Of a stretch of 64,000 bases of DNA, positions 35,067 through 42,924 are shown in pieces. The stretch is taken from positions 1,674,001-1,738,000 of the forward strand of contig NZ_CP051627.1 of NCBI RefSeq assembly GCF_023208015.1, written 5' to 3'. The notes beneath the pieces are model-generated. The model was not told the origin of the DNA, made no database searches, and worked only from the letters and a program-made list of their open reading frames with translations. This DNA is from Thermobifida alba. Its GTDB lineage: Bacteria; Actinomycetota; Actinomycetes; Streptosporangiales; Streptosporangiaceae. Numbering within the stretch: the first letter of the stretch is position 1; each line of letters starts with the position of its first letter. The position numbers and the translations under genes are program-made.

Positions 35067-35852
35067 TCAGTAGTTGCCCAGCCCGCCGCAGACGTTGAGT
35101 GCCTGAGCGGTCGTCGCGCCGGCTGCTTCGGAGACGAGGTAGGCGACCATCCCCGCGACCTCCTCGGGGACCGCGTAGCGGCCGAGAGGGATCTTCGCCC
35201 GGAACCGCTTCAGCACGTCCTCCTCGGTCACGCCCCAGTGGTCGGCGTATCCCCGCCGCACCCGCTGAGCCATCGGCGTCTCCACATAACCGGGACACAC
35301 GGCGTTCACGGTCACCCCTGTCCCCGCCAGTTCCAGGCCGAGTGACTTGGTGAATCCCACGACACCGTGCTTGGAGGCGGTGTAGGGCGCTCCCAGGACG
35401 ACACCCTGCTTGCCCGCGGTGGAGGCGATGTTGACGATCCGCCCCCGGGGACTGCCTAGGATGCCCCCGCGCGCCAGCACCTCCCGGGTCGTCCGGAAGA
35501 CGCCGCCCAGGTTGGTCTCGATGACGTCGTTCCACAGCTCGTCGGAGAGTTCGGCGGTGACACCGCCCCCGCTGCGTCCGGCGTTGTTGACCAGGACGTC
35601 GACCCGCCCGTAGCGGTCCACGGCGCACCGGACCAGCGCACGCACGTCGTCGAGCGAACGGACGTCACAGTCGCGGCCGTCCGCGTCGTACCCTTCGGCG
35701 CGTAGCGACTTCACCGTCTCCGCGACGTCCGCGGCGGAACGCGCGCAGATGAAGAGCCGGTGCCCCGACTCCGCGAGCGCGCGCGCGACTGCTAGGCCGA
35801 TACCGCTGGTGGCCCCGGTGACCAAGGCCGCCGGACCTCCTGCACTGGACAT
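35067..35852 (-). CDS. ActIII-type polyketide C-9 ketoreductase
   Basis: A 261-residue SDR nearly colinear with ActIII/DpsE. It has VTGATSGIGLAVARAL, NNAGRSGGGVTAEL, GKQGVVLGAPYTASKHGVVGFTKSLGLELA, NAVCPGYVETPMAQRVRRGY, and the C-terminus TAQALNVCGGLGNY. It reduces one carbonyl of the nascent polyketide using NADPH. The loop that is PGG in ActIII, which governs substrate entry and stereochemistry, reads SGG here. The gene leads a five-gene minus-strand operon with the aromatase and three sugar genes. GGAGC precedes the ATG. Confidence 0.94.
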   Translation of the reverse strand: MSSAGGPAALVTGATSGIGLAVARALAESGHRLFICARSAADVAETVKSLRAEGYDADGRDCDVRSLDDVRALVRCAVDRYGRVDVLVNNAGRSGGGVTAELSDELWNDVIETNLGGVFRTTREVLARGGILGSPRGRIVNIASTAGKQGVVLGAPYTASKHGVVGFTKSLGLELAGTGVTVNAVCPGYVETPMAQRVRRGYADHWGVTEEDVLKRFRAKIPLGRYAVPEEVAGMVAYLVSEAAGATTAQALNVCGGLGNY

Positions 35853-36144
35853 ATGCGCTCCATGCCTCGTCGACGCTCAGAGGGGCTGGCGCCCCGGTTG
35901 CTCCGGCATCGTGACCGAACGCGCTATCAAAACGCTCGATCCCGCCTGCCGCTCGGCCGCAATCCCCCGATGATCAGCCTTCGAGCCGGGTGTGCGGGCG
36001 GCCGCCCCGGTGGGGGAATCCAGCCGTTCTCGCCCATCCCGCAAGCCGTCCCGGGCAGGGTGGGGCGCAGAGCCGGTGCGCCGATCGGCGCACCGGCGCG
36101 GAGTGTCCCAGAACCCTGCGGCCCCGACCTGATGGGAGCGGTAC

Positions 36145-37014
36145 ATGCGTCCGGCAACCGAGACGAGCTACAAGGCGGGTCTCACTGCGGTCTTCGACCG
36201 CGCGGCCCCCACCTACGACCGGATGGGCGTGGAGTTCTTCACCCCGATGGGACGGCGCCTGGTGGAGCGCGCCGCGCCGGCTCCCGGCGAGCGGATTCTG
36301 GATGTCGGATGCGGACGCGGCGCCTCGCTGTTCCCCGCGGCCGCCCGTGTGGGAGCACACGGCCACGCAACGGGCATCGACATCGCCGAGGCGATGATCG
36401 AGCAGGCGGCCGAGCAGGCCGAGCGGGAGGGCTTCGACAACGTCGAACTCCTGGTGATGGACGGCGAGCGGCCCGACTTTCCGGAACGCTCCTTCGACGT
36501 GGTGCTGGGCGGCTACAGCATCATCTTCTTCTCGGACGCGCCCTCGGCCCTCACGACCTACGCTCGCCTGCTGTCCGGCAGCGGACGCATCGCCTTCACC
36601 AGTCCGGTCTTCAGCGACGACGTGTTCCCCTTCCTGCCGCCCATGTTCACCGGCCTGGTCCCGCAGAGCCTGCTGCGTCACCTGCCCTCGGACTGGGCCC
36701 CGGAACGGATCCGAGAACGCTTCCACTCCTGGCTCGCCGATCCCGACGTCCTGGAGGCCACCATGGGGCGCGCCGGGTTCACCGACGTGGAGGTCGAGGA
36801 CGAGACCGTGGAACTGACCGCGCCCTCGGGCACAGCCTGGGTGGACTGGTCCCACACGCAGGGCATGCGCGTACTCTGGCAGCATCTTCCCGAAGAGGAG
36901 GCCGCAGCGTTGCGCGCGCGGCTGATCTCCGCCCTGGACGCCGCTCGGCCCGAGGGCCGGCCGCTCACCATGGACGTGCCGGTGCGTTTCGTCACCGCCC
37001 GACCCCGGCACTGA
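36145..37014 (+). CDS. SAM-dependent methyltransferase, aklanonic acid methyltransferase-like
   Basis: A 289-residue UbiE-type methyltransferase. It opens with SYKAGLTAVFDRAAPTYDRMGVEFFTPMGRRLVE, the start seen in DnrC/SnoaC-type aklanonate O-methyltransferases, followed by ILDVGCGRGASLFPAA and GIDIAEAMIEQA. It would esterify the carboxyl of the tricyclic acid, so that the SnoaL-like cyclase (10904) can close the last ring. GGGAG precedes the ATG. Its last 23 bases overlap the convergent acyltransferase gene. Confidence 0.85.
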   Translation: MRPATETSYKAGLTAVFDRAAPTYDRMGVEFFTPMGRRLVERAAPAPGERILDVGCGRGASLFPAAARVGAHGHATGIDIAEAMIEQAAEQAEREGFDNVELLVMDGERPDFPERSFDVVLGGYSIIFFSDAPSALTTYARLLSGSGRIAFTSPVFSDDVFPFLPPMFTGLVPQSLLRHLPSDWAPERIRERFHSWLADPDVLEATMGRAGFTDVEVEDETVELTAPSGTAWVDWSHTQGMRVLWQHLPEEEAAALRARLISALDAARPEGRPLTMDVPVRFVTARPRH

Positions 37015-38098
37015 GCGGCCGATCACACGTCGGGCCCCCGATCCCCTCCGCCTCCAGGAGGCGCCGTGCCCGACGCGCCGCCTCGCGGTCCCGCGACGGC
37101 GGCCCGGAGCGGGCCGGAAGCAGGGGCACGACGGCGCTGCGTCCGGCACGGACATCGGGATGCAGGCGCGCCAGCCGTGACAGCGCCTGCCCCGGCCCCG
37201 CTTCGACCAGTAGGTAGGGGCTGGTGGACAGCAGTGCGCACAGGGCGTCCCAGAACCGCACCGGAGCGGTCACGTGGTCGGCCCAGTAAGCGGGATCCCG
37301 CGCTTCACCGGCGCTCAGCCGCGCCGCGGTGTAGCAGGAGTACAGGGGGATGCGCGGGGGCGAGGCGGGGATCGAGGCGAAGGCGCGCGCCGCGTGCGCC
37401 CTGGTCCGCCGAAGCACCGGGCTGTGGAACGCGGTGAGGGAGGGAACGGCACGGTGGGTGATCCCCGCCCCGGCCAGCATGCCGCGTGTCGCTTCCACCG
37501 CCCGCACCGTACCCGCGACCACCGTCTGGCGGGGCGCGTTGACGGCGCCGATGACGGCTCCCCCGACGAGAAGGGGAGCGATGTCCGCGGGGGAGGCGGC
37601 GGTGGCCAGCATCCGTCCCGGCGGGGCCTGGGCCACCTCGTGGGAGCGGTTCACGACCACACGGGCGGCGTCCGCGAGCCCGAACACCCCGGCCAGCACT
37701 GCGGCGACCAGTTCGCCCAGGCTGTGCCCGAGGAGGGCGGAGGGTCGTACGCCCCATCCCTCCACCATGCGGGCCAGCGCGTAGTCGACCGCGAACAGCA
37801 GCGGCTGCGACCGTGTCGCATGGTCGATCGGCAAACGGGGACGGGCCGCGCGCCACTCCGCTCGGAGGTGCTCCCCTTGGGGGCCCATCGCTTCGAACGC
37901 CTCATCGAGGGCGTTCGTGAATCCGTGGTCGTCGTGGCAGAGCCCTGCCGCCATGCGCGGATGCTGCGAGCCCTGGCCGGGCAGGAGCAGGGCCACGGGG
38001 CGCCGGTCCCCGCGCGGTGCCGTGGCGGGGCCCTCGGCCGGAACGGTGACCGGGTGCCCCGGCACGACCGTCCGCCGCGCCGCGTCGGCCTCTGTCAC
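36992..38098 (-). CDS. Malonyl/acyl-CoA:ACP acyltransferase (DpsD-like)
   Basis: A 368-residue FabD-like acyltransferase with ALLLPGQGSQ near residue 36, the nucleophile Ser126 in GHSLGE, and FHSP containing the catalytic histidine. Free-standing acyltransferases in type II PKS clusters accompany a KSIII for starter-unit loading (DpsD in daunorubicin) or editing. The start GTG overlaps the ACP stop as GTGA, so it is coupled to that ACP. It has about 35 extra residues before the domain. Confidence 0.88.
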   Translation of the reverse strand: MTEADAARRTVVPGHPVTVPAEGPATAPRGDRRPVALLLPGQGSQHPRMAAGLCHDDHGFTNALDEAFEAMGPQGEHLRAEWRAARPRLPIDHATRSQPLLFAVDYALARMVEGWGVRPSALLGHSLGELVAAVLAGVFGLADAARVVVNRSHEVAQAPPGRMLATAASPADIAPLLVGGAVIGAVNAPRQTVVAGTVRAVEATRGMLAGAGITHRAVPSLTAFHSPVLRRTRAHAARAFASIPASPPRIPLYSCYTAARLSAGEARDPAYWADHVTAPVRFWDALCALLSTSPYLLVEAGPGQALSRLARLHPDVRAGRSAVVPLLPARSGPPSRDREAARRARRLLEAEGIGGPTCDRPLSAGVGR

Positions 38099-38352
38099 GA
38101 GGACCGCCCGGTCAGGTGTTCGCGGACCTCCTCCAGCAGAGCGCGCGGCGTGGTGATCGCCTCCACCCGTTCGTCGGGGAGCATGACGCCGAAATCGTCC
38201 TTGATCCGGACGGTGATCTCGAAGACGAGGAGCGAGTCGTAACCGAGCTCGTTGAAATCGGTGTCCAGCGCCGCCTCGTCGAGTTCGGTGTCGGCACCAC
38301 CGACACACTCTTCGACGATGCGCCGCAGGTCGGCGAGTTCGAAGGTCTCCAC
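38095..38352 (-). CDS. Acyl carrier protein 1 (starter-unit ACP)
   Basis: An 85-residue ACP with the phosphopantetheine serine Ser40 in ELGYDSL. It is paired with the acyltransferase gene (4-bp overlap) and divergent from the KSIII gene, so it is likely the carrier used in priming. It is distinct from the ACP at 39548 that sits with KS-alpha/KS-beta. The GTG at 38352 follows AAGGAG. Confidence 0.92.
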   Translation of the reverse strand: METFELADLRRIVEECVGGADTELDEAALDTDFNELGYDSLLVFEITVRIKDDFGVMLPDERVEAITTPRALLEEVREHLTGRSS

Positions 38353-38496
38353 GGTGCACTCCTTCCGGGGCGGCCGCGGGGTCCAGCGGCCTCCCCACAG
38401 CCTGGCCCGGCGGCCTCGACCCCGGATGGACGTGTGATCGAGCCGCGCGCAGGAATCTGGCGGTGGACTCGGGGGCGGGAACGAGAGGAGACCGGC

Positions 38497-39498
38497 GTGA
38501 TCCGACAGACAGGTGCCGGAACCGGACGCCACGCGGCGATCCTGGGGGTCGGCGGGTACCGACCGCGCAGAGTCGTCAGCAACATCGAGGTGTGCGCGGG
38601 AATTGACTCCACCCCTGAGTGGATCGAGTCACGCAGTGGTATACGTGAGCGGCGGTTCGCGGATGAGCGGGAGACCCTGGCCATGATGGCGGCGCAGGCC
38701 TCGGCCACGGCCCTGGCCGGTGCTGGCCTGCGTCCCGAGGCGGTTGACCTGCTGCTGGCCGCCAGTATGTCGGATCTGGTCCAGACACCACCGCTGGCGG
38801 CGCGCGCGTCCCACGCGCTGGGGGCGCACGCGGCGGCGGCCGTGGACGTGTCGGGGGCGTGCGCGGGATTCTGTCACGCGTTGGCCGCGGCCCGTGACGC
38901 TGTGCTGACGGGCAGCGCCGAGTACGTCGTCGTGGTCGCCGCGGAGCGGATGACCGACATCGTGGACCCTGCGGACCGCAACGTCAGTGTGCTGTTCGCG
39001 GACGGGGCGGGAGCGGTGGTCGTGGGCCCCTCGGCGGTGGCCGGGGTCGGTCCCGTGGTCCGTCGCGCCGACGTCCGGTACACCGACGCCCTACGCATGA
39101 GCGGTGACTGGGGGCGCTACGCCGCCTCACTGGAGGAGGAGCGGCCGTGGATGCGCATGGACGGCCGACGGGTCTTCCAGTGGGTGGCGGACGCGGTGGT
39201 GCGGGGCGGGCGGGAAGTGATACGAGCCTCCGGAATCGAACCGGCCGACCTGGAGGTCTTCATCCCCCACCAGGCCAACGAGCGCCTGATCGATCTGTTG
39301 GCGGAGCGTCTGGGGCTTTCCCCCACCACCGTGGTGGCCCGCGACGTGGTGACCTCAGGCAATACCTCAGCGGCCTCCATTCCCCTGGCGATGGAGACGC
39401 TGCTGGCCTCCGGCGGCGCCCGCAGCGGCCAGCTCGCGCTCCTCCTGGGTTTCGGAGCCGGTCTCAACTTCGCGGGTCAGGTGGTGAGACTGCCCTGA
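38497..39498 (+). CDS. KSIII, FabH-like 3-oxoacyl-ACP synthase III (starter unit)
   Basis: A 333-residue KSIII with the full catalytic triad: Cys122 in VDVSGACAGF, His258 in IPHQAN and Asn289 in TSGNTS. GVGGYRPRRVVSN and WIESRSGIRERRF are typical of FabH. In aromatic PKS clusters such enzymes start the chain with a non-acetate unit. DpsC of daunorubicin, the best known anthracycline member, has Ser in place of this Cys; the enzyme here keeps Cys and is a more classical condensing enzyme. The GTG at 38497 follows GAGAGGAG. Confidence 0.92.
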   Translation: MIRQTGAGTGRHAAILGVGGYRPRRVVSNIEVCAGIDSTPEWIESRSGIRERRFADERETLAMMAAQASATALAGAGLRPEAVDLLLAASMSDLVQTPPLAARASHALGAHAAAAVDVSGACAGFCHALAAARDAVLTGSAEYVVVVAAERMTDIVDPADRNVSVLFADGAGAVVVGPSAVAGVGPVVRRADVRYTDALRMSGDWGRYAASLEEERPWMRMDGRRVFQWVADAVVRGGREVIRASGIEPADLEVFIPHQANERLIDLLAERLGLSPTTVVARDVVTSGNTSAASIPLAMETLLASGGARSGQLALLLGFGAGLNFAGQVVRLP

Positions 39499-39550
39499 CC
39501 CCGTCCCGCCACCCCGGTGGCGCCGCCGTGTCCCCGCGGGGGACGGGTCA
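39496..39550. terminator. Hairpin between convergent KSIII and ACP genes
   Basis: TGACCCCGTCCC (39496-39507) can pair with GGGGACGGGTCA (39539-39550), with one bulge, around an inner CCAC/GTGG hairpin. It lies between the two stop codons and probably ends both transcripts. Confidence 0.5.
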
Positions 39551-39817
39551 GCCAGGAAGGCCGGCAGACTCGGTGAGTCTGCGGTTGGCCAGGGCGACAA
39601 AAGCCGCGAGAGTGCGCACCTCGGCGATCTCCTCCTCGGGCAGCGCGATGCCGAGGTCGCGCTCCAGCCGCGCCGCGGCCTCCATGACGGCCAGGGAGTC
39701 GTAGCCCAGCTCGTCGAAGTCGACATGGGCGCTGTCCGCTCCCAGCGCGGCGTCGGTGTCCTCGCCGGCGCACTCCCGCATGATCTGGATCAGGTGGTCC
39801 AGGGTCAGTTCGGTCAC
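39548..39817 (-). CDS. Acyl carrier protein 2 (minimal PKS ACP)
   Basis: An 89-residue ACP with Ser41 in ELGYDSL for the phosphopantetheine arm. It is last in the minus-strand order ABM monooxygenase, KS-alpha, KS-beta, ACP, the classical minimal PKS arrangement, so it carries the growing poly-beta-ketone. The GTG at 39817 follows GAGAGGA. Confidence 0.93.
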   Translation of the reverse strand: MTELTLDHLIQIMRECAGEDTDAALGADSAHVDFDELGYDSLAVMEAAARLERDLGIALPEEEIAEVRTLAAFVALANRRLTESAGLPG

Positions 39818-39871
39818 GTCACTGTCCTCTCTTCGCTGTCCTCAGCCCCTCTACCGGGGCGTGTCGACCGC

Positions 39872-41122
39872 TCAAGGCCGGGGTTGCGCCGCCTCGACGA
39901 TGACCGCGGAATTGAATCCGCCGGTACCTCGGGCCACGACCAGGGCCGCACCAGGGGCCAGCGGCCGGGGCGCCCCGGTCACCAGGTCCACCGCCGCGTC
40001 GGCGGCGGTGGCGGAGTTGATCGTGGGGGGAGCGATCCGCTCGCGCAGTGCCAGGCAGGCGCTCACCAGGTCCAGCGGTCCGGCACCCGCGTACAGGCGT
40101 CCGGTCATCGTCTTGGGCGCGGTGACCGGCACCCCCCTCGGACCGAAGACCTCGGACAGGGCCTCGGCCTCAGCCTGGTCTGCCTCGGTCTCCCCGGCGG
40201 CATCGGCGAAGACCACGCTGACCCCGTTGGGAGCGGTTCCCGCATCCTCCAACGCCCCTTCGATGGCACGGCGCAGGTTGGTCGGCCGTCCTGATCCGGG
40301 AGGGGGGTCGAACGTCGCGCAGTACCCGGAGATCTCGCCGTAGCCGCGCACGCCTCGGCTCCGGGCCCGATCGGCGCTCTCCAGCACCAGCATCGCGCCC
40401 CCCTCCCCAGCGACGTGGCCGGTCGCGTCCCTGTCGAAGGGCAGGTAGGCCCGGTCGGGATCGTCGCTTCCGGTGAGCCTGCCGGAGGCGGCCTGCGCGG
40501 CCAGGCCGTAGGGACAGACCGCGGAGTCCATTCCGCCGGTGAGCGCCAGCGGGGTCCCGGCTCTCAGGACGCGCCGCGCCTGGGCGATCGCGTCCAGGCC
40601 GCCAGCCTGCTCGGTGACGACCACACCCATCGGACCGCGCATGTCGTGCCGGATCGAGAGCTGTCCGGTGTTCACCGCGTAGAACCAGGCGAAAGACATG
40701 TACGCGCTCACGTACTGGGGCCCCCTGCCCCACAACTTCTCCAGTTCGCGCTGGCCGAAGGCGATGCCGCCGGTGGAGTTGGCGGTGACCACCGCCATGT
40801 CCTCGGCGGACAGTGCGGCCTGGGGGGAGCCGGCGTCCACGAGCGCCCATTCGGCGGCTGCCAGGGCGAAGCGGGTGATCCGGTCGCTCTGGGGAAGCAG
40901 GCGCCCGGGAATGTGGTCCTCGGCGACGAATCCGCGGACCTCGCCGAGGAGCCGCGACCGGCGGCCCTCGGGGCCGAAGGCGTCCACCGGGACGATGGCG
41001 TTCTCGCCCCGAAGGGTCGCCTCCCAGTGGGCCTTGGCGCCGATCCCGGTGGGGGCTATCACGCCGATTCCGGTGATGACGGGGCGTGTCCCGCCTTCTG
41101 TGTTCGGGGGCACGGCGGTCAT
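39872..41122 (-). CDS. KS-beta / chain length factor
   Basis: A 416-residue chain-length factor of a type II PKS. The active-site cysteine of ketosynthases is replaced by Gln172 in VVVTEQAGGLDA, the defining CLF change. GIGVIAPTGIG, HVAGEGGAMLVLE and ARGTGGFNSAVIV are family landmarks. The start ATG overlaps the KS-alpha stop as ATGA, which keeps the heterodimer subunits equimolar. Chain length cannot be read directly; the other genes suggest a 21-carbon-class (decaketide) product. Confidence 0.96.
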   Translation of the reverse strand: MTAVPPNTEGGTRPVITGIGVIAPTGIGAKAHWEATLRGENAIVPVDAFGPEGRRSRLLGEVRGFVAEDHIPGRLLPQSDRITRFALAAAEWALVDAGSPQAALSAEDMAVVTANSTGGIAFGQRELEKLWGRGPQYVSAYMSFAWFYAVNTGQLSIRHDMRGPMGVVVTEQAGGLDAIAQARRVLRAGTPLALTGGMDSAVCPYGLAAQAASGRLTGSDDPDRAYLPFDRDATGHVAGEGGAMLVLESADRARSRGVRGYGEISGYCATFDPPPGSGRPTNLRRAIEGALEDAGTAPNGVSVVFADAAGETEADQAEAEALSEVFGPRGVPVTAPKTMTGRLYAGAGPLDLVSACLALRERIAPPTINSATAADAAVDLVTGAPRPLAPGAALVVARGTGGFNSAVIVEAAQPRP

Positions 41123-42378
41123 CCCTTCCCGTCGGTGAGGACCATCGCGCTCTGGAATCCGCCGAAGCCGCTGCCCACGGTCAGCGCGGTGCGGACCCGG
41201 TGCTCACGCGCGGTGAGCGGCACGTAGTCCAGGTCGAGTTCGGCGTCGGATTCGTGCAGGTTGGCTGTCGGCGGCACGACCCCGTGTCTGATGGCCAGCA
41301 GGCACGCGACGATTTCGATGGCTCCGATGGCGCCGAGTGAGTGGCCCACCACGGGCTTGATCGAGCTCACCGGGACGCTGCGGGCCCGATCCGCCAGAGC
41401 GCGCTTGAGGGCGGCGGTCTCGTGTCTGTCGTTCTGCCTGGTCGCCGTCCCGTGGGCGTTGACGTAGTCCACCTCCTCGGGGAGGGTGCGTCCCTGGGCC
41501 AGTGCCGCGGTGACGGCGGCGGCGAGTTCCCGTCCGTCGGGGCGCAGCCCGGTCATGTGGTGGGCGTTGCCGCGGGAGGCGTATCCGGTGATCTCACCGA
41601 GGATGCGGGCCCCTCGGGCCAAGGCCTTCTGTCGTTCCTCCAGGACCAGGACCGCAGCCCCCTCGCCTAGGACGAAGCCGTTGCGTCTGCTGTCGAAGGG
41701 TTTGCAGGCACCGGCCGGATCGTCGTTGCTCGGGGAGGTCGCCCTGATCGCGTCGAAGCAGGCGACGGTGATCGGTGCGATGGGTGCTTCGGTCCCCCCG
41801 GTGATGACGGTGTCGGCACTCCCCTCTCGGACGAGTTCGAAGGCGTGACCGACGGCGTCGATCCCGGAAGTGCAGCCCGCCGAGATCACGGCCGCCGGTC
41901 CCTCCGCCCCCGCATTCCAGGCCAGCTCCGCCGCGATCGAGCTCGGCACGAAGTAGTCGTAGAAGTGCTCGCTCGCCCGGTCGGCGTCCACCCGCCACCG
42001 TCTGCCGCCGTCGCTGACCTCGAGATACTGCCGCTCCATCTGCTGTGTGCAGCCGACCGCGTTGCCGATGCTCACCCCCGTCCGGTCAGGACGCCGCACG
42101 CGGTCAGTCAGGCCGCTGTCGGCGATGGCCTGGCTGGCCGCGGCGAGGGCGAACTGGGTCGCCCGGTCGAGTTCTTCGGCACGCTCGGCGGTCAGCCCGT
42201 GCCGGTGCGGGACGAAGTCGCACTCGGCGGCGACCTGTGAGCGGAAGGGGCGGGGGTCGAACGTGCTGATGGTGCGCGAGGCCGTACGACCGCTGGTGAT
42301 CAAGTTCCAGAACTCCTCGGTTCCGGTTGCCCTCGGGGCGATCACCCCCGCACCGGTGACGACCACACGCCGGTTCAC
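41119..42378 (-). CDS. KS-alpha (type II PKS ketosynthase)
   Basis: A 419-residue ketosynthase with nucleophile Cys169 in VISAGCTSGIDAVGHAF, the histidine motifs VNAHGTATRQND and KPVVGHSLGAIGAIE, and the C-terminal VGSGFGGFQSAMVL. It condenses malonyl-ACP units together with the KS-beta. The GTG at 42378 overlaps the stop of the preceding monooxygenase gene as GTGA, giving a run of tightly coupled genes. Confidence 0.96.
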   Translation of the reverse strand: MNRRVVVTGAGVIAPRATGTEEFWNLITSGRTASRTISTFDPRPFRSQVAAECDFVPHRHGLTAERAEELDRATQFALAAASQAIADSGLTDRVRRPDRTGVSIGNAVGCTQQMERQYLEVSDGGRRWRVDADRASEHFYDYFVPSSIAAELAWNAGAEGPAAVISAGCTSGIDAVGHAFELVREGSADTVITGGTEAPIAPITVACFDAIRATSPSNDDPAGACKPFDSRRNGFVLGEGAAVLVLEERQKALARGARILGEITGYASRGNAHHMTGLRPDGRELAAAVTAALAQGRTLPEEVDYVNAHGTATRQNDRHETAALKRALADRARSVPVSSIKPVVGHSLGAIGAIEIVACLLAIRHGVVPPTANLHESDAELDLDYVPLTAREHRVRTALTVGSGFGGFQSAMVLTDGKG

Positions 42379-42725
42379 CGGAACTGCCCGGAGACGGCGT
42401 TGTCCGCCTCGGCACCGCCGACGGGGGCGGTGGCGCCGGCCGCGAAGGACCGCACGGAGCGGAAGAGCTGGGGAACGCCCCGGCACAGCTCCCTGAGCGG
42501 CGCCGCGGTCCGTGCGAACCGCTCCCCGGTCGTCGCCGTCCGGAACGAGTCCAGGTCCGTCCAGACGGCGATGTTGACGTAGCTGTCCTCCCGGTCCAGG
42601 TGACGTAGGAGGTCGTAGCGGATGATTCCGGGTTGGCGCTCCAGGAACGCGGCCACCTCGGCGAAGGCCTCTTCGAACTCCCGAGGTGAGACGACGTCGA
42701 CGAACTGGTTGACCAGGATGATCAT
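42375..42725 (-). CDS. Antibiotic biosynthesis monooxygenase (ABM, SnoaB/DnrG-like)
   Basis: A 116-residue cofactor-independent quinone-forming monooxygenase of the ABM fold. It opens MIILVNQFVDV and has VNIAVWTDLDSFRTATTGERF with the conserved tryptophan. In anthracycline pathways it oxidises C-12 of the anthrone to the anthraquinone. It is first in the minimal PKS operon. A SARP-like pair lies about 95 bp upstream. The ATG at 42725 follows GGGAGGAGGAG. Confidence 0.88.
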   Translation of the reverse strand: MIILVNQFVDVVSPREFEEAFAEVAAFLERQPGIIRYDLLRHLDREDSYVNIAVWTDLDSFRTATTGERFARTAAPLRELCRGVPQLFRSVRSFAAGATAPVGGAEADNAVSGQFR

Positions 42726-42818
42726 GCGCTCCTCCTCCCAGCTCCGCCGCAGCGGCGGTGTACGTGGCCAGCGGCCTCCGGCGTGTGCAGACGACGCTGG
42801 GGGGCGGGCGTCGCAATC

Positions 42819-42836
42819 AGCTCGATTCCGGATTGA
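42819..42836 (-). promoter_or_regulatory. Candidate SARP binding site (heptamers 11 bp apart)
   Basis: Minus strand TCAATCC-ggaa-TCGAGCT, 4 of 7 bases shared between the two heptamers but the second heptamer matches TCGAGYT exactly, like the sites at 17060 and 29718. It is oriented towards the minimal PKS operon. Confidence 0.42.
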
Positions 42837-42880
42837 TCCCCGGTTCACGGGGCGCTGGGCTGGGAGTGGTACCGCGTCCG

Positions 42881-42924
42881 GCGGGGCGGCCGGGACCCGC
42901 TCCGTACGGGTCCGGCCGCCCCGC
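42881..42924 (-). terminator. Strong hairpin terminator of the PH-domain operon
   Basis: An 18-bp stem with one bulged base: GCGGGGCGGCCGGGACCCG (42881-42899) against CGGGTCCGGCCGCCCCGC (42907-42924). It overlaps the stop codon of the gene at 42924 and insulates it from the PKS operon downstream. Confidence 0.7.
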
